DNA from: Rhodobacteraceae bacterium QY30
GTDB taxonomy: Bacteria; Pseudomonadota; Alphaproteobacteria; Rhodobacterales; Rhodobacteraceae
Reading direction: 5' to 3'
DNA: 64,000 nucleotides
Assembly: GCA_002356635.1 (NCBI GenBank)
Contig: CP023454.1
Span: 2,216,501 to 2,280,500, forward strand
Below are positions 26,464-38,045 of this stretch, piece by piece. The notes under the pieces were generated by a model, which had not been told where the DNA came from, did not search any database, and saw only the letters and a program-made list of their open reading frames with translations. The position numbers and the translations under genes are program-made. Position 1 is the stretch's first letter, and each line of letters opens with the position of its first letter.

Positions 26464-28365
26464 ATGACAGACCCCATCTACAAGACCGACGCCCTGATCG
26501 CCGAAGACATCGACGCCTATCTTGAGGCGCACCAGCACAAGACCATGCTGCGCTTCATCACCTGCGGATCGGTCGACGACGGCAAATCGACGCTGATCGG
26601 CAGGCTTCTCTATGACAGCAAGATGATCTTCGAAGACCAGCTTGCGGCGCTGGAAGCCGACAGCAAACGCGTGGGCACGCAAGGACAGGAGATCGACTTC
26701 GCGCTTCTGGTCGACGGGCTGGCGGCGGAACGCGAACAGGGCATCACAATCGACGTGGCCTATCGCTTCTTCGCCACCGAAAAGCGCAAGTTCATCGTGG
26801 CCGACACGCCGGGGCATGAACAATACACCCGCAACATGGTCACCGGCGCCTCGACCGCCGATCTGGCGGTGATCCTGATCGATGCGCGCAAGGGCGTGCT
26901 GACCCAGACGCGGCGGCACAGCTATCTTGTCCACCTGCTGGGCATCCGCAACGTGGTGCTGGCGGTCAACAAGATGGACCTGGTAAACTACGATCAGGCG
27001 GTGTTTGACCGGATCGTTGCCGATTACACCGCCTTTGCCGCGGGGATCGGCATCACCGATTTCACCGCGATGCCGATTTCGGGTTTCAAGGGCGACAACA
27101 TCACCGCAAACAGCCCGAACATGCCCTGGTATGACGGCCCGGCCCTGCTGCCGCTGCTGGAAACGGTTGAACTGGATGCGACCATCGACCAGTCGAAACC
27201 CTTCCGCCTGCCGGTGCAATGGGTGAACCGCCCGAACCTGGATTTCCGCGGCTTTTCGGGCCTGATCGCCACCGGCGCTGTGCGTCCGGGGGACGAGGTG
27301 CGCGTGCTGCCCTCGGGCAAGACCTCGAAGGTCAGCCGCATCGTGACGCTGGATGGCGACCTGCCGGTGGCGGTCGCCGGGCAATCGGTCACGCTGTGTC
27401 TGGCCGATGAAATCGACTGTTCGCGCGGTCAGGTGATTGCCGCCGCCGACAGCCCGACCGAAGTGGCAGACCAGTTCGAAACCACCATTGTCTGGATGGA
27501 TGAACACGAAATGCTGCCCGGCCGGCCCTACTGGCTGAAGATCGGAACGCAGACGGTCTCGGCCACGATCCAGCACCCGAAATATCAGGTGAACGTCAAC
27601 ACGATGGAACATCTGGCGGCCAAGACGCTGGACCTGAACGCCATCGGCGTGGCGAACATCGTGACCGACCGGCCGATCCCGTTCGAACCCTATGCCCAAA
27701 GCCGCGATCTGGGCGGGTTCATCCTGATCGACAAGATGACCAACGCCACCGTCGGCGCGGGCATGATCCATTTCGCGCTGCGCCGCGCCAGCAACATCCA
27801 CTGGCAGGCCACCGATATTTCGCGCGATGTGCATGCCGGTCTGAAGAACCAGAAACCCGCCGTTCTGTGGCTGACGGGCCTGTCGGGCGCGGGCAAGTCA
27901 ACCATCGCCAACGTGCTGGAAAAGAAACTGGTACGGATGAACCGCCACACCTTCCTGCTGGACGGCGACAACGTGCGCCACGGCCTGAACAAGGACCTGG
28001 GCTTCACCGATGCCGACCGGGTGGAAAACATCCGCCGCGTGGGCGAAGTGGCCAAGCTGATGACCGACGCGGGCCTGATCGTCATCACCGCCTTCATTTC
28101 CCCTTTCCGTGCGGAACGCGACATGGTGCGCGCGATGATGCAGCCGGGGGAATTCATTGAAATCCACGTGGACACGCCCTTGGCCGAAGCGGAAAAGCGT
28201 GATGTGAAGGGCCTTTACAAGAAGGCGCGATCCGGGCAGTTGAAGAACTTCACCGGCATCGACAGCCCCTACGAGGCGCCGGAAGCCCCGGAAATCCGCA
28301 TCGATACGACGGCTCTTTCCCCCGAACAGGCGGCGGACGAGATCATCGCGCGGCTGATCCCCTGA
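26464..28365 (+). CDS. cysNC: Bifunctional sulfate adenylyltransferase subunit 1/APS kinase
   Basis: 633-aa fusion protein. The N-terminal GTPase (CysN) has G1 GSVDDGKST (35-43), the G3 motif DTPGHEQY and the G4 motif NKMD, and drives APS synthesis with CysD. The C-terminal APS kinase (CysC) has its own P-loop GLSGAGKST near residue 475, [10 protein letters not shown] and the [10 protein letters not shown] and GLYKKARSG motifs; it makes PAPS. The fusion is usual in Alphaproteobacteria. The final codon is followed by a strong terminator. Confidence 0.97.
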   Translation: MTDPIYKTDALIAEDIDAYLEAHQHKTMLRFITCGSVDDGKSTLIGRLLYDSKMIFEDQLAALEADSKRVGTQGQEIDFALLVDGLAAEREQGITIDVAYRFFATEKRKFIVADTPGHEQYTRNMVTGASTADLAVILIDARKGVLTQTRRHSYLVHLLGIRNVVLAVNKMDLVNYDQAVFDRIVADYTAFAAGIGITDFTAMPISGFKGDNITANSPNMPWYDGPALLPLLETVELDATIDQSKPFRLPVQWVNRPNLDFRGFSGLIATGAVRPGDEVRVLPSGKTSKVSRIVTLDGDLPVAVAGQSVTLCLADEIDCSRGQVIAAADSPTEVADQFETTIVWMDEHEMLPGRPYWLKIGTQTVSATIQHPKYQVNVNTMEHLAAKTLDLNAIGVANIVTDRPIPFEPYAQSRDLGGFILIDKMTNATVGAGMIHFALRRASNIHWQATDISRDVHAGLKNQKPAVLWLTGLSGAGKSTIANVLEKKLVRMNRHTFLLDGDNVRHGLNKDLGFTDADRVENIRRVGEVAKLMTDAGLIVITAFISPFRAERDMVRAMMQPGEFIEIHVDTPLAEAEKRDVKGLYKKARSGQLKNFTGIDSPYEAPEAPEIRIDTTALSPEQAADEIIARLIP

Positions 28366-28371
28366 TCTGGC

Positions 28372-28405
28372 AAAAGGCCCACCCGCAGCGGTGGGCCTTT
28401 TCTTT
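28372..28405 (+). terminator. Intrinsic terminator of cysD-cysNC
   Basis: Stem AAAAGGCCCACC...GGTGGGCCTTTT with a T-rich tail, 7 bp after the cysNC stop codon. Confidence 0.9.
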
Positions 28406-28416
28406 TGCGCCTGACG

Positions 28417-28448
28417 AAAAAGGCCCGCCGGGGAACCGGCGGGCCTTT
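28417..28448 (-). terminator. Intrinsic terminator of katG
   Basis: Stem AAAGGCCCGCCGG...CCGGCGGGCCTTTTT read on the minus strand, 20 bp after the katG stop. It follows the cysNC terminator back to back, so transcripts from both sides are insulated. Confidence 0.88.
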
Positions 28449-28467
28449 CGGTATCAGGGAACGGCCT

Positions 28468-30761
<2,294 letters not shown>

Positions 30762-30770
30762 GTTTTCCAA

Positions 30771-31685
30771 ATGATCTCGCTCAAGCACCTGCGCTACTTC
30801 ACCGCCCTTGCCCAGCACGGTCATTTCGGCCGCGCCGCCGAGGCTTGCGCCATCAGCCAGCCCGCGTTGTCCTTGCAGATCAAGGAACTGGAAGCGCAGA
30901 TCGGCGCGCCCCTGGTCGAACGCGGCCGCCATATCCGCCTGACCCCGCTGGGAACGGCCTTTGCGGTGCGTGCGCGCGCGATCCTGCAATCGGTGGACGA
31001 ACTGGCCGACCTGGGGCGCTCCACCGGCAATCCGCTGGTCGGCGCCTTGCGCATCGGGATGATTCCGACGGTGGCGCCCTACTTGCTGCCCGCCGTCGTC
31101 CGCCGCCTTGGCGACTGCTTTCCCGGCATCGACCTGCGGCCGCGCGAAGCGGTAACGAAAAAGCTGATCGAGGATCTGGGCACAGGCAAGCTGGACGTGG
31201 CGGTGGTGGCGCTGCCGGTGTCCGAACCCGGCTTGCAGGAACATCCGCTGTTCGACGAGGAATTCATCCTGGTCCGCCCGCTGGCCGACCGGTCGAAGCC
31301 GGTTCCCAGTTCCGAGATGCTGCGCGAGATGCGGCTTCTGCTGCTGGAAGAAGGGCACTGTTTCCGTGACCAGGCGTTGGCCTTCTGCCACATGACCACC
31401 AGTCCCCAGCGCGACCTGATGGAGGGGAGTTCGCTGTCCACGCTGGTGCAGATGGTCGGCACCGGGATCGGCGTGACGCTGATCCCCGAAATGGCGGTGG
31501 CTTCGGAAACCGGCCGGGCGCACGTCAGCACCGCCCGCCTGGGCGCCCCGCGCCCGAGCCGGACCATCGGTATGGTCTGGCGCAAGACCAATCCGCTGGC
31601 CGACCATTTCGTCCAGATCGGCGACATGGTTCGCGACGAACATGCGCGCCTGCGCGACGCCTTGGCCGCAGCGCCCGCGGACTGA
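30771..31685 (+). CDS. oxyR: OxyR, hydrogen-peroxide sensing LysR regulator
   Basis: 304-aa LysR-type activator. The N-terminal winged helix-turn-helix is MISLKHLRYFTALAQHGHFG...AISQPALSLQIKELE. The C-terminal sensor domain carries Cys197 and Cys206 (GHC-x8-C), the exact nine-residue spacing of the redox pair Cys199/Cys208 of E. coli OxyR. Divergent from katG. ATG at 30771 has no strong ribosome-binding site. Confidence 0.93.
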   Translation: MISLKHLRYFTALAQHGHFGRAAEACAISQPALSLQIKELEAQIGAPLVERGRHIRLTPLGTAFAVRARAILQSVDELADLGRSTGNPLVGALRIGMIPTVAPYLLPAVVRRLGDCFPGIDLRPREAVTKKLIEDLGTGKLDVAVVALPVSEPGLQEHPLFDEEFILVRPLADRSKPVPSSEMLREMRLLLLEEGHCFRDQALAFCHMTTSPQRDLMEGSSLSTLVQMVGTGIGVTLIPEMAVASETGRAHVSTARLGAPRPSRTIGMVWRKTNPLADHFVQIGDMVRDEHARLRDALAAAPAD

Positions 31686-31692
31686 GCGGGCC

Positions 31693-32916
31693 TTAACGGT
31701 GGCCCACGAACAGCAGCGCAGGATGTTCCAGCAGCCTTTTCATCCCCTGGACGAACCGCGCGGCCTCGTGCCCGTCGATGATGCGGTGGTCAAACGCGCT
31801 TGAGATGTTCATCATCCGCCGCACGACGATCTGCCCGCCCCGCACCACCGCCCGATCCTCAAGCTTATTCGGCCCCAGGATCGCCACTTCCGGCGCGTTG
31901 ATGATTGGCGTCGCGGAAATCCCGCCCAGCGCACCAAGGCTGGTCAGCGTGATGGTCGAACCGCTCAGTTCCTCGACCGTGGCGCGTCCCTCGCGTGCGG
32001 CCGTGGTGACGCGCGCGATCTCGGCCGCGCAGGACCACAGGTCCATCCCTTCGGCATGACGGACCACCGGCACCATCAGCCCACCCGGCGTCTGCGTGGC
32101 GATGCCGACGTGAAGGGCGCGGTAGCGGCGCAGGATCCCCGCCTCGGCATCGAAACGCGCATTGACCGAAGGAAAGGCGGGAACCAGCCGCAAGGTGGCG
32201 GCGATGAAGAACGGCAGCAGCGTCAGCTTCGGCTGGTCCGCACCGCGCTCCGCGTTCAGTTCGGCCCGCACCGCTTCCAGTTCCGTCATGTCGATTTCCT
32301 CGACATAGCCGAAATGCGGGATCTGGCGCTTGGCCTCCTGCATCTTCTCCGCGATCTTGCGGCGCAGGCCGATGATCCGCACCTCTTCGACCGCGTCGTC
32401 CATCTCGGCGGGTTTCTGCAAGGCATCGATGTCGCGCATCAGGATCCGCCCGTGCGGCCCGCTGCCTTGCAGGCCAGCCAGCACGATCCCGCGGTCCTTC
32501 GCCACCCGCCGAACCAGGGGCGAGGCCAGGGGCAGCGCCGGTTCCCCGTGGGGCCTGTCCCCCGGGCCGTCTCCTGCAGCGGCCGGGGTCGGTGCGGGCC
32601 GTTCCGCGGGGACGGGGCGTTCGGGCGCGCGCTCCGGCTCCGCCGCTTTCTTCTCCACCGCCGTCTCGGTCTGGTCGTCCGCCGTCTCGAACTCCACCAA
32701 CAGCGCGCCCACCCGCACCTTCTCGCCCGGTTCGCCGTGGATCCCGACCACCCGGCCCGTGACCGGCGAGGTCAGCTCGACCGTGGCCTTGTCGGTCATC
32801 AGGTCCAGAAGCAACTGGTCTTCCTCAACCATGTCGCCCGGTTTCACATGCCACTCCGCGATCTCGGCCTCGGCCGCGCCTTCGCCCAGGTCGGGCACCT
32901 TGAAGCGATAGGTCAT
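31693..32916 (-). CDS. bkdB: Branched-chain 2-oxoacid dehydrogenase E2 (lipoamide acyltransferase)
   Basis: 407-aa core enzyme of the BCKDH complex. The N-terminal lipoyl domain carries the lipoate-binding Lys43 in TDKA. A Pro/Ala/Glu-rich hinge follows, then a peripheral subunit-binding domain (SPLVRRVAKDRGIVL...GSGPHGRI). The catalytic domain ends with the active-site His in SSAFDHRIIDG. Start MTYRFKVPDL overlaps the E1beta stop (ATGA). The complex oxidises 2-oxo acids from Val, Leu and Ile. No E3 (lipoamide dehydrogenase) gene follows; the neighbouring gene is convergent oxyR. Confidence 0.95.
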   Translation of the reverse strand: MTYRFKVPDLGEGAAEAEIAEWHVKPGDMVEEDQLLLDLMTDKATVELTSPVTGRVVGIHGEPGEKVRVGALLVEFETADDQTETAVEKKAAEPERAPERPVPAERPAPTPAAAGDGPGDRPHGEPALPLASPLVRRVAKDRGIVLAGLQGSGPHGRILMRDIDALQKPAEMDDAVEEVRIIGLRRKIAEKMQEAKRQIPHFGYVEEIDMTELEAVRAELNAERGADQPKLTLLPFFIAATLRLVPAFPSVNARFDAEAGILRRYRALHVGIATQTPGGLMVPVVRHAEGMDLWSCAAEIARVTTAAREGRATVEELSGSTITLTSLGALGGISATPIINAPEVAILGPNKLEDRAVVRGGQIVVRRMMNISSAFDHRIIDGHEAARFVQGMKRLLEHPALLFVGHR

Positions 32917-33932
32917 GTCTCGGCCTCCACGCAGCGTTTCAGCGCCTTTCCGACCCGCGCGGGACCGGGGAAGTAATCCCATTCGAAGGCATGGGGATAG
33001 GGCGTGTCCCAGCCGGTCACCCGTTCGATGGGCGCTTGCAGGTGGTAGAAGCATTCCTCCTGCACCAGCGCCGAAAGCTCCGCGCCATAGCCCCCGAAAC
33101 GCGACGCCTCGTGCACGATGACGCAGCGCCCGGTCTTGCGGACCGACGCGGTCACCGTGTCGATGTCCAGCGGCACCAGACTGCGCAGGTCGATCACCTC
33201 GGCGTCGATCCCCGTCTCGGCGGCGGCAGCCAAGGCGACATGGACCATCGTGCCATAGGCCAGCACCGTGACCGCGCGGCCGGCCCGGACCACATTCGCG
33301 GTGCCCAGCGGAATGGCATAGTAACCCTCGGGCACGTCGCTGGCGGGATGTTGCGACCAGGGCGTCGCCGGCCGTTCGGGATGGCCGTCGAAGGGTCCCT
33401 GGTAGATCCGTTTCGGCTCCAGGAAGATCACCGGGTCGTCCTCCTCGATCGCGGCGATCAGCAACCCCTTGGCGTCATGCGGGGTCGAGGGGATGACGGT
33501 CTTCAGCCCCGTGACATGGGTAAAGATCGCCTCGGGGCTGGAACTGTGGGTTTGGCCGCCGAAGATCCCGCCGCCATAAGGCGTGCGGACCGTGATCGGC
33601 GCCCAGAAATCCCCGGCCGATCTGTAACGCAGCCGCGCGGCTTCAGACACAAGCTGATCATAGGCGGGCAGGATGTAGTCGGCGAACTGGATTTCCACCA
33701 CCGGGCGCAACCCGTAGGCACCCATTCCGATGGCGGTGGCAATGATGCCGCCTTCGGAAATCGGGGCATCGAAGCAGCGTTTCGCCCCGTATTTCGCCGC
33801 GAGCCCGTCCGTCGCACGGAACACACCGCCGAAATAGCCGACATCCTCGCCGAAGATCAGCGCCTTGGGATCGCGGTCCAGCATCACGTCGAGAGCCGAG
33901 TTGATGGCCTGGATCATGTTCATCGTGGCCAT
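32913..33932 (-). CDS. bkdA2: Branched-chain 2-oxoacid dehydrogenase E1 beta
   Basis: 339-aa beta subunit. It has MNMIQAINSALDVML, GEDVGYFGGVFRAT, the dimer-interface segment APISEGGIIATAIGMGAYGLRPVVEIQF, and a C-terminal transketolase-type domain (DLRSLVPLDIDTV). Start ATG at 33932 lies a few bases from the E1alpha stop, with MATMNM matching family N-termini. Forms the alpha2beta2 thiamine-diphosphate enzyme with the upstream gene. Confidence 0.95.
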   Translation of the reverse strand: MATMNMIQAINSALDVMLDRDPKALIFGEDVGYFGGVFRATDGLAAKYGAKRCFDAPISEGGIIATAIGMGAYGLRPVVEIQFADYILPAYDQLVSEAARLRYRSAGDFWAPITVRTPYGGGIFGGQTHSSSPEAIFTHVTGLKTVIPSTPHDAKGLLIAAIEEDDPVIFLEPKRIYQGPFDGHPERPATPWSQHPASDVPEGYYAIPLGTANVVRAGRAVTVLAYGTMVHVALAAAAETGIDAEVIDLRSLVPLDIDTVTASVRKTGRCVIVHEASRFGGYGAELSALVQEECFYHLQAPIERVTGWDTPYPHAFEWDYFPGPARVGKALKRCVEAET

Positions 33933-33933
33933 G

Positions 33934-35163
33934 TCAGCCCTCCACTTCCCGGCGCTGACGGATCTGGCGCCAGTCGGGTGTCTTGAAGACATCCTCGAAC
34001 ATGGTCCCCACCGGCGGCTTCGTGACCCCCAGCGTGCCGATGGACTCGCCCTGCTTCACCGCCGCGCGGATCCGCTCCTCGCACGCCGCGACCAGGGCCT
34101 CGTGGTCCTCCGGCGTCCAGATCCCCAGGGCGATCATGTGGCCCTTCAGCCGCTCGACCGGATCGCCCAGCGGAAAGGCCCGGGCCTCGTCGTCGGGGCG
34201 GTAGCGGGTCGGGTCGTCACTGGTGGAATGGCCCGCAATCCGCAGCGTCACGAACTCGATCAGCGTCGCGCCCAGGTTGCTCCGGGCCCGCTCGGCCGCC
34301 CAGGACACCGCAGCATGGACGGCCAGGAAGTCGTTGCCGTCGACCCGCAGCCCCGGCAGCCCGTAGGCCAGCGCCCGGGCGGCAAAGGTCGTCTCCTCGC
34401 CCCCGGCCACGCCCTGGAAGGACGAAATCGCCCATTGATTGTTGCTGATCGCCAGGATCGCCGGCGCATGATAGACCGATGCGAAGGTCAGTGCCTCATG
34501 CACCGCGCCCTCGGCCGTGGTGCCTTCACCGATATAGGCCAGCGCAATCCGGTCATCGCCCGACCAGGCCGATGCCATCGCCCAGCCCACCGCATGCCCG
34601 ACCCGGCTGCCCAGGTTGCCCGAAACCGAATAGAAACCGTAATCGCGGGCCGAATACAGGACCGGCATCTGCCGCCCCTTCAGCGGATCCCGGGCGTTCG
34701 AGAAGATCTGGTTCACCAGATCGAGCAGCGGATAATCCCGTGCCATCAGGAAGCCCACGTTGCGATAGGTCGGGAAACACATGTCCCCCGGCTCCAGTAC
34801 CAGCGAAGGCGCAACCGCCAGCGCTTCTTCCCCGGTCGAACGCATGAAGAACGAGGTCTTGCCCTGCCGGTGGATCCGGAAGATCCGGTCGTCGAAGGCG
34901 CGCGTCAGCAGCATCGCCTCCAGCCCCTTCCGCAGCGTCTCGGGCGGCAGCCCGCGCGCCCAGGGCCCCTGCGCCTGCCCGTCCTCGTCCAGGACCCGGA
35001 CAAGGGCGTAAGGCATGTCGCGCATCTCATGCGCCGGCGTCTCCGGCTCGGGCCGGCGCGTCTCGCCCGCCGGACGCAGGTCCAGATGGCGAAAGTCCGG
35101 CCGGTCCCCGGGTCGGGCGGGTGGCTCGGGAATATGCAGGCTGAGACGCGAATTTCGCAACAT
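33934..35163 (-). CDS. bkdA1: Branched-chain 2-oxoacid dehydrogenase E1 alpha
   Basis: 409-aa alpha subunit with the thiamine diphosphate motif beginning GEGTTAEG and ending NNQWAIS, the variant of GDG-x25-NN typical of bacterial BkdA1. MRSTGEEALAV and the phosphorylation-loop-like AGHSTSDDPTRYRPDDE are also characteristic. The first gene of the operon bkdA1-bkdA2-bkdB. A proline-rich 50-residue N-terminal extension precedes the core. Confidence 0.95.
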   Translation of the reverse strand: MLRNSRLSLHIPEPPARPGDRPDFRHLDLRPAGETRRPEPETPAHEMRDMPYALVRVLDEDGQAQGPWARGLPPETLRKGLEAMLLTRAFDDRIFRIHRQGKTSFFMRSTGEEALAVAPSLVLEPGDMCFPTYRNVGFLMARDYPLLDLVNQIFSNARDPLKGRQMPVLYSARDYGFYSVSGNLGSRVGHAVGWAMASAWSGDDRIALAYIGEGTTAEGAVHEALTFASVYHAPAILAISNNQWAISSFQGVAGGEETTFAARALAYGLPGLRVDGNDFLAVHAAVSWAAERARSNLGATLIEFVTLRIAGHSTSDDPTRYRPDDEARAFPLGDPVERLKGHMIALGIWTPEDHEALVAACEERIRAAVKQGESIGTLGVTKPPVGTMFEDVFKTPDWRQIRQRREVEG

Positions 35164-35598
35164 TCAAACACTCCTCCCTGGGGTGGGCCGCACAAGCACC
35201 TCCCGGCCCGAAGTCGGCCTCCCCGCCGCTTCCGGTCCTTCCTTCATCCTTGCGTCTTTTTTCCCCAAGGGACAGAGGTTTGTCGGCCTGCACCTCACAA
35301 GCCCGCGCCACCGTTGATCGTTCCCTGACACTGTCCCCGCCCACAGGCGCCGCGGTCCCGCCCGGCGGCCACAACTCCCCGGAACCGCGGAAAGCCTCTT
35401 CCCCACCTGTCCGTCTTTCATCTTGGAAAAAATATCCCCGCCGGAGGCATCCGTCCCCGCCGCCCGCGCACCCGCAGGTTAGGCAGGGCCGCCCTGTCCC
35501 GCACCACGACGCTCCGGTCCGCGCATAGTCGAGCGATCGGAACACACGTCTCAGCGGCGCACCTCAGGGTGCAGCCGCGATCTGTCTTTCAGCCGGGT
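35164..35598. other. Intergenic region upstream of the bkd operon
   Basis: About 435 bp without a gene I can support. It should contain the bkd promoter. At 35417-35447 the A/T-rich block TTGGAAAAAATATCCCCGCC sits between GC-rich flanks; on the minus strand GGCGGGGATATTTTTTCCAA resembles a motif I remember as common in Rhodobacteraceae intergenic spaces. Only one copy is seen here. Confidence 0.4.
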
Positions 35599-35808
35599 TC
35601 AGACGTTCATCGGGCGAAGAACGATCCGGCTCTCGACGACGCAGAATCGGCTGTCCGCAACCACCTCGACGGGCGCGCCATTGCCCAGGACGTAGCGGCT
35701 CAGACGGATGTTCCGGATCCCCGGACTGTGCTGGCGGAAAACCAGCACCCGCTCCCCGGAGTCATTCAGACAGACGATCTTGCGCGTGGTGGTCCAGTCG
35801 GCGTTCAT
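35599..35808 (-). CDS. Small hypothetical protein
   Basis: 69-aa soluble protein, MNADWTTTRKIVCLNDSG..., with no recognised domain. GAGGGGAACTCC precedes ATG at 35808, a good ribosome-binding site, and the codon usage is that of the neighbours. It is flanked by a gene for a TetR regulator 67 bp upstream on the same strand. Function unknown. Confidence 0.55.
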   Translation of the reverse strand: MNADWTTTRKIVCLNDSGERVLVFRQHSPGIRNIRLSRYVLGNGAPVEVVADSRFCVVESRIVLRPMNV

Positions 35809-35874
35809 GGAGTTCCCCTCCGTGATCTGCTGCTTCCATGTCACCACCTGCGCGCGAGTCGATCAAGTTTTGCG

Positions 35875-36501
35875 TCACCCTTGCGCAGAATCCTGCCGGT
35901 CCGCCAACGGGCAATCCGCGATCCCGAATCGCTGGAGAATTGCGTCCAGAATGGTTGCGGACAGGGCCTCGATCCGTTCGTCGTCCAGCTGCAGGACGTC
36001 TTTCATCGCAACCCAGGTTTCAAATCCGGACACCGCCGTCAGGCTCAGCGCCAGATCCTCGGACCGCGCCGCGCCCAACGCCTGCGCGGCGGGTGCGATC
36101 GCCTCGGCATACATGGGCAGGCGCCGCGCCGAGCGGCGGAAGCGCGGCGCGCCTTCCGGCCCCGGCTCCATCGCCCGCGCCGCCAGGATGCGGACCCGGT
36201 TTTCCGCGCTTCGGTAGAAACCGTGCCAGTAGCGGCGCACCGCCTGGACCCGCTCGCGCACCGGCGCGCCCGCGATCAGGATGTCGACTTTCGGCTGGGC
36301 AGCATCGTCCAGCACCGCCTCCAGCGCCAGCGCGGCCGGATCCGAGAAATAACGGTAGGCGGTGGCGCGCGAAATACCGGCCTCGTCCGCCACGGCGGCC
36401 AGGGTGACGTCGGTTCCCCGGTCCACCAGTTTGCGCGCTGCGGACAGCAGGTCACGCCGCGTTCGAAGTTTCTGTCCCAGCCGTTCGCGATCTGCGTTCA
36501 T
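35875..36501 (-). CDS. TetR-family transcriptional regulator
   Basis: 208-aa repressor. The N-terminal helix-turn-helix is RDLLSAARKLVDRG...AAVADEAGISRATAYRYFSD; the C-terminal ligand domain is helical. Divergent from the cupin gene with a perfect 8-bp inverted repeat (CATTGTGA-N10-TCACAATG) between them, the likely operator for both. ATG at 36501 is used; in-frame starts at 36525 and 36549 would run over the operator. Confidence 0.85.
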   Translation of the reverse strand: MNADRERLGQKLRTRRDLLSAARKLVDRGTDVTLAAVADEAGISRATAYRYFSDPAALALEAVLDDAAQPKVDILIAGAPVRERVQAVRRYWHGFYRSAENRVRILAARAMEPGPEGAPRFRRSARRLPMYAEAIAPAAQALGAARSEDLALSLTAVSGFETWVAMKDVLQLDDERIEALSATILDAILQRFGIADCPLADRQDSAQG

Positions 36502-36527
36502 TCCAATTCCGTTTGATGTATTCATCT

Positions 36528-36553
36528 CATTGTGATACACATGTCTCACAATG
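36528..36553. promoter_or_regulatory. TetR operator between tetR and cupin gene
   Basis: CATTGTGA-N10-TCACAATG, a perfect inverted repeat with 8-bp arms, centred between the divergent starts. Arm length and position are typical of TetR operators. Confidence 0.7.
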
Positions 36554-36580
36554 AAACTCTATTTTCAAGAGGGGAACAGC

Positions 36581-37024
36581 ATGACGCAGACAGATACCTA
36601 TCACCTGTTCGGCAACCTGATCCGGTTTCACGCCCGGGGCGAACAGGGCTATTGCCTGGTGGACATCCAGACAGCGCCGGGTGCGGGCGTACCGCCCAAC
36701 AGCCATCCCGGCGACGATGAGGTGTTCTGCATCCTCGACGGCACCTATGGCTTCACCATCGATGGCCAGGAACGGGTTGCGCAGGCGGGCGAGGTCGTGA
36801 TCGTTCCGAACGGCGCCGTCCATGCCCTGAAGAACCTGGGCGACACCCCGGCCCGGATGTTCGTCTTCAACACCCCGGGCAAGATCCACGCAGCCTTCTT
36901 CCAGGCCCTGGGCGATCCGTTGCCCGAAGGCACCACCGATTTCCCGCCTGCCTCGGACACCCCGCCCGACATCCCCCGGCTGGTGGCAATGGCCGGACAA
37001 CTGGGCGTGACCATCCACGGCTGA
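36581..37024 (+). CDS. Cupin-domain protein
   Basis: 147-aa beta-barrel protein. The cupin motif 1 is PPNSHPGDDEVFCILDGTYGF (His and Glu metal ligands) and motif 2 is PNGAVHALKN. It likely binds a divalent metal and a small ligand or substrate. AGAGGGG lies 6 nt before ATG at 36581. It faces a TetR gene whose operator lies in the shared promoter, so the pair probably responds to a small molecule. Substrate unknown. Confidence 0.85.
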   Translation: MTQTDTYHLFGNLIRFHARGEQGYCLVDIQTAPGAGVPPNSHPGDDEVFCILDGTYGFTIDGQERVAQAGEVVIVPNGAVHALKNLGDTPARMFVFNTPGKIHAAFFQALGDPLPEGTTDFPPASDTPPDIPRLVAMAGQLGVTIHG

Positions 37025-37156
37025 TCACTCGCAGGCGGGCGCCGGTCCGATGCAGCCGCCGGGCCGCGCAACCTGTCCGGCACTCCGGAACATTCCGCCT
37101 TGCGTGTCCGTTCGTTTGTACCTGTGGTGTCTGATCGCCCGGATCCGAGGCAAGCG

Positions 37157-37807
37157 ATGAAGACCTATCCCAACCGCACCGAAGCCGGCCGCGCGCTTGC
37201 CCAGGCCATCGCGGCCCGGCATTTTGCCGACCCCGTGGTCCTGGCCCTGCCGCGCGGCGGTGTTCCGCTGGCGTCCGAAGTCGCCCGGGCGCTCGGCGCA
37301 CCTCTGGATCTGGTCCTGGTCCGCAAGATCGGCGTGCCGTCCTTTCCCGAACTTGCAGCGGGCGCGGTGGTCGATGGGGCGAAGCCGCTGTTCGTCGTGA
37401 ATCCGGACGTGACGGCCGCCTTCGGTCTGACGCCCGGGGCGCTGGACCGGCTTGCAGCCGTGCAACTTGACGAAATCCGCCGCCGCCGCAGACTGTACCT
37501 TGGCAACCGGCCGGCGGTGACAGTGGCGGGTCGAACCGCGATCGTCGTCGACGACGGGATCGCCACAGGGGCGACAATGCGTGCCGCACTTCGCGCCCTG
37601 CGCCGCCAGGGCCCCGCCCGTCTGGTGCTGGCGGTTCCCGTCGCCGCGCGCGAGGCCCTGGACGACCTTCGCCCCGAGGCGGACGAGACGATCTGCCCGC
37701 TCGTCCCCACGCATTTCCATGCCGTCGGGGCCCATTACGACCACTTCCCGCAAGTCACCGATGACGAGGTGGTGCGGCTGCTGGGCGATTCTCCTGCCGG
37801 GGCCTGA
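37157..37807 (+). CDS. Phosphoribosyltransferase-domain protein
   Basis: 216-aa protein with a type I PRTase fold. The PRPP-binding loop is AIVVDDGIATGATM, after LALPRGGVPLASEVARALGAPLDLVLVRKIG. Members of this family (often near dienelactone hydrolase or heat-shock genes) have no firmly established substrate. Start MKTYPN at 37157 follows GAGG; longer frames upstream lack a ribosome-binding site. Confidence 0.85.
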   Translation: MKTYPNRTEAGRALAQAIAARHFADPVVLALPRGGVPLASEVARALGAPLDLVLVRKIGVPSFPELAAGAVVDGAKPLFVVNPDVTAAFGLTPGALDRLAAVQLDEIRRRRRLYLGNRPAVTVAGRTAIVVDDGIATGATMRAALRALRRQGPARLVLAVPVAAREALDDLRPEADETICPLVPTHFHAVGAHYDHFPQVTDDEVVRLLGDSPAGA

Positions 37808-37943
37808 TGGCGCCCCCCCTTGGGCGGGGTCGCGCGGCCTGGCGACTGCACTCCCACAGGTGGAAGCCCGTCACAAATCCGCAATCCAATCGAAGCCTTC
37901 TCGCCACGCTCGGGTGCTATCGGGCGGAGGCAAGGAGATTGCG

Positions 37944-38045
37944 ATGACCCATCTGCCCCGGCCGTTGATCCGGCGACCAGCGTCAGGTCCGACCGCCTTG
38001 GGCCGCAGGGGCGAACTGTGCCTGACCGGACGGGGTTACGCATGA
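37944..38045 (+). CDS. 33-aa leader ORF coupled to the ArnT-like gene
   Basis: A short ORF beginning MTHLPRPLIRRP and ending TGRGYA. AGGAG at 37933-37937 is 6 nt before its ATG, one of the best ribosome-binding sites in the window, and its TGA overlaps the ATG of the ArnT-like gene (ATGA). The peptide is basic and Pro/Arg-rich, with a single Cys. It may only bring ribosomes to the next gene, or it may act as an attenuating leader peptide. No homologue is known to me. Confidence 0.5.
   Translation: MTHLPRPLIRRPASGPTALGRRGELCLTGRGYA

Noticed and set aside
25375-27834. Very long minus-strand ORF (819 codons) opposite cysD-cysNC
   Set aside because: Its composition is that of the complement of the cys genes, and cysD and cysNC are clear on the plus strand.
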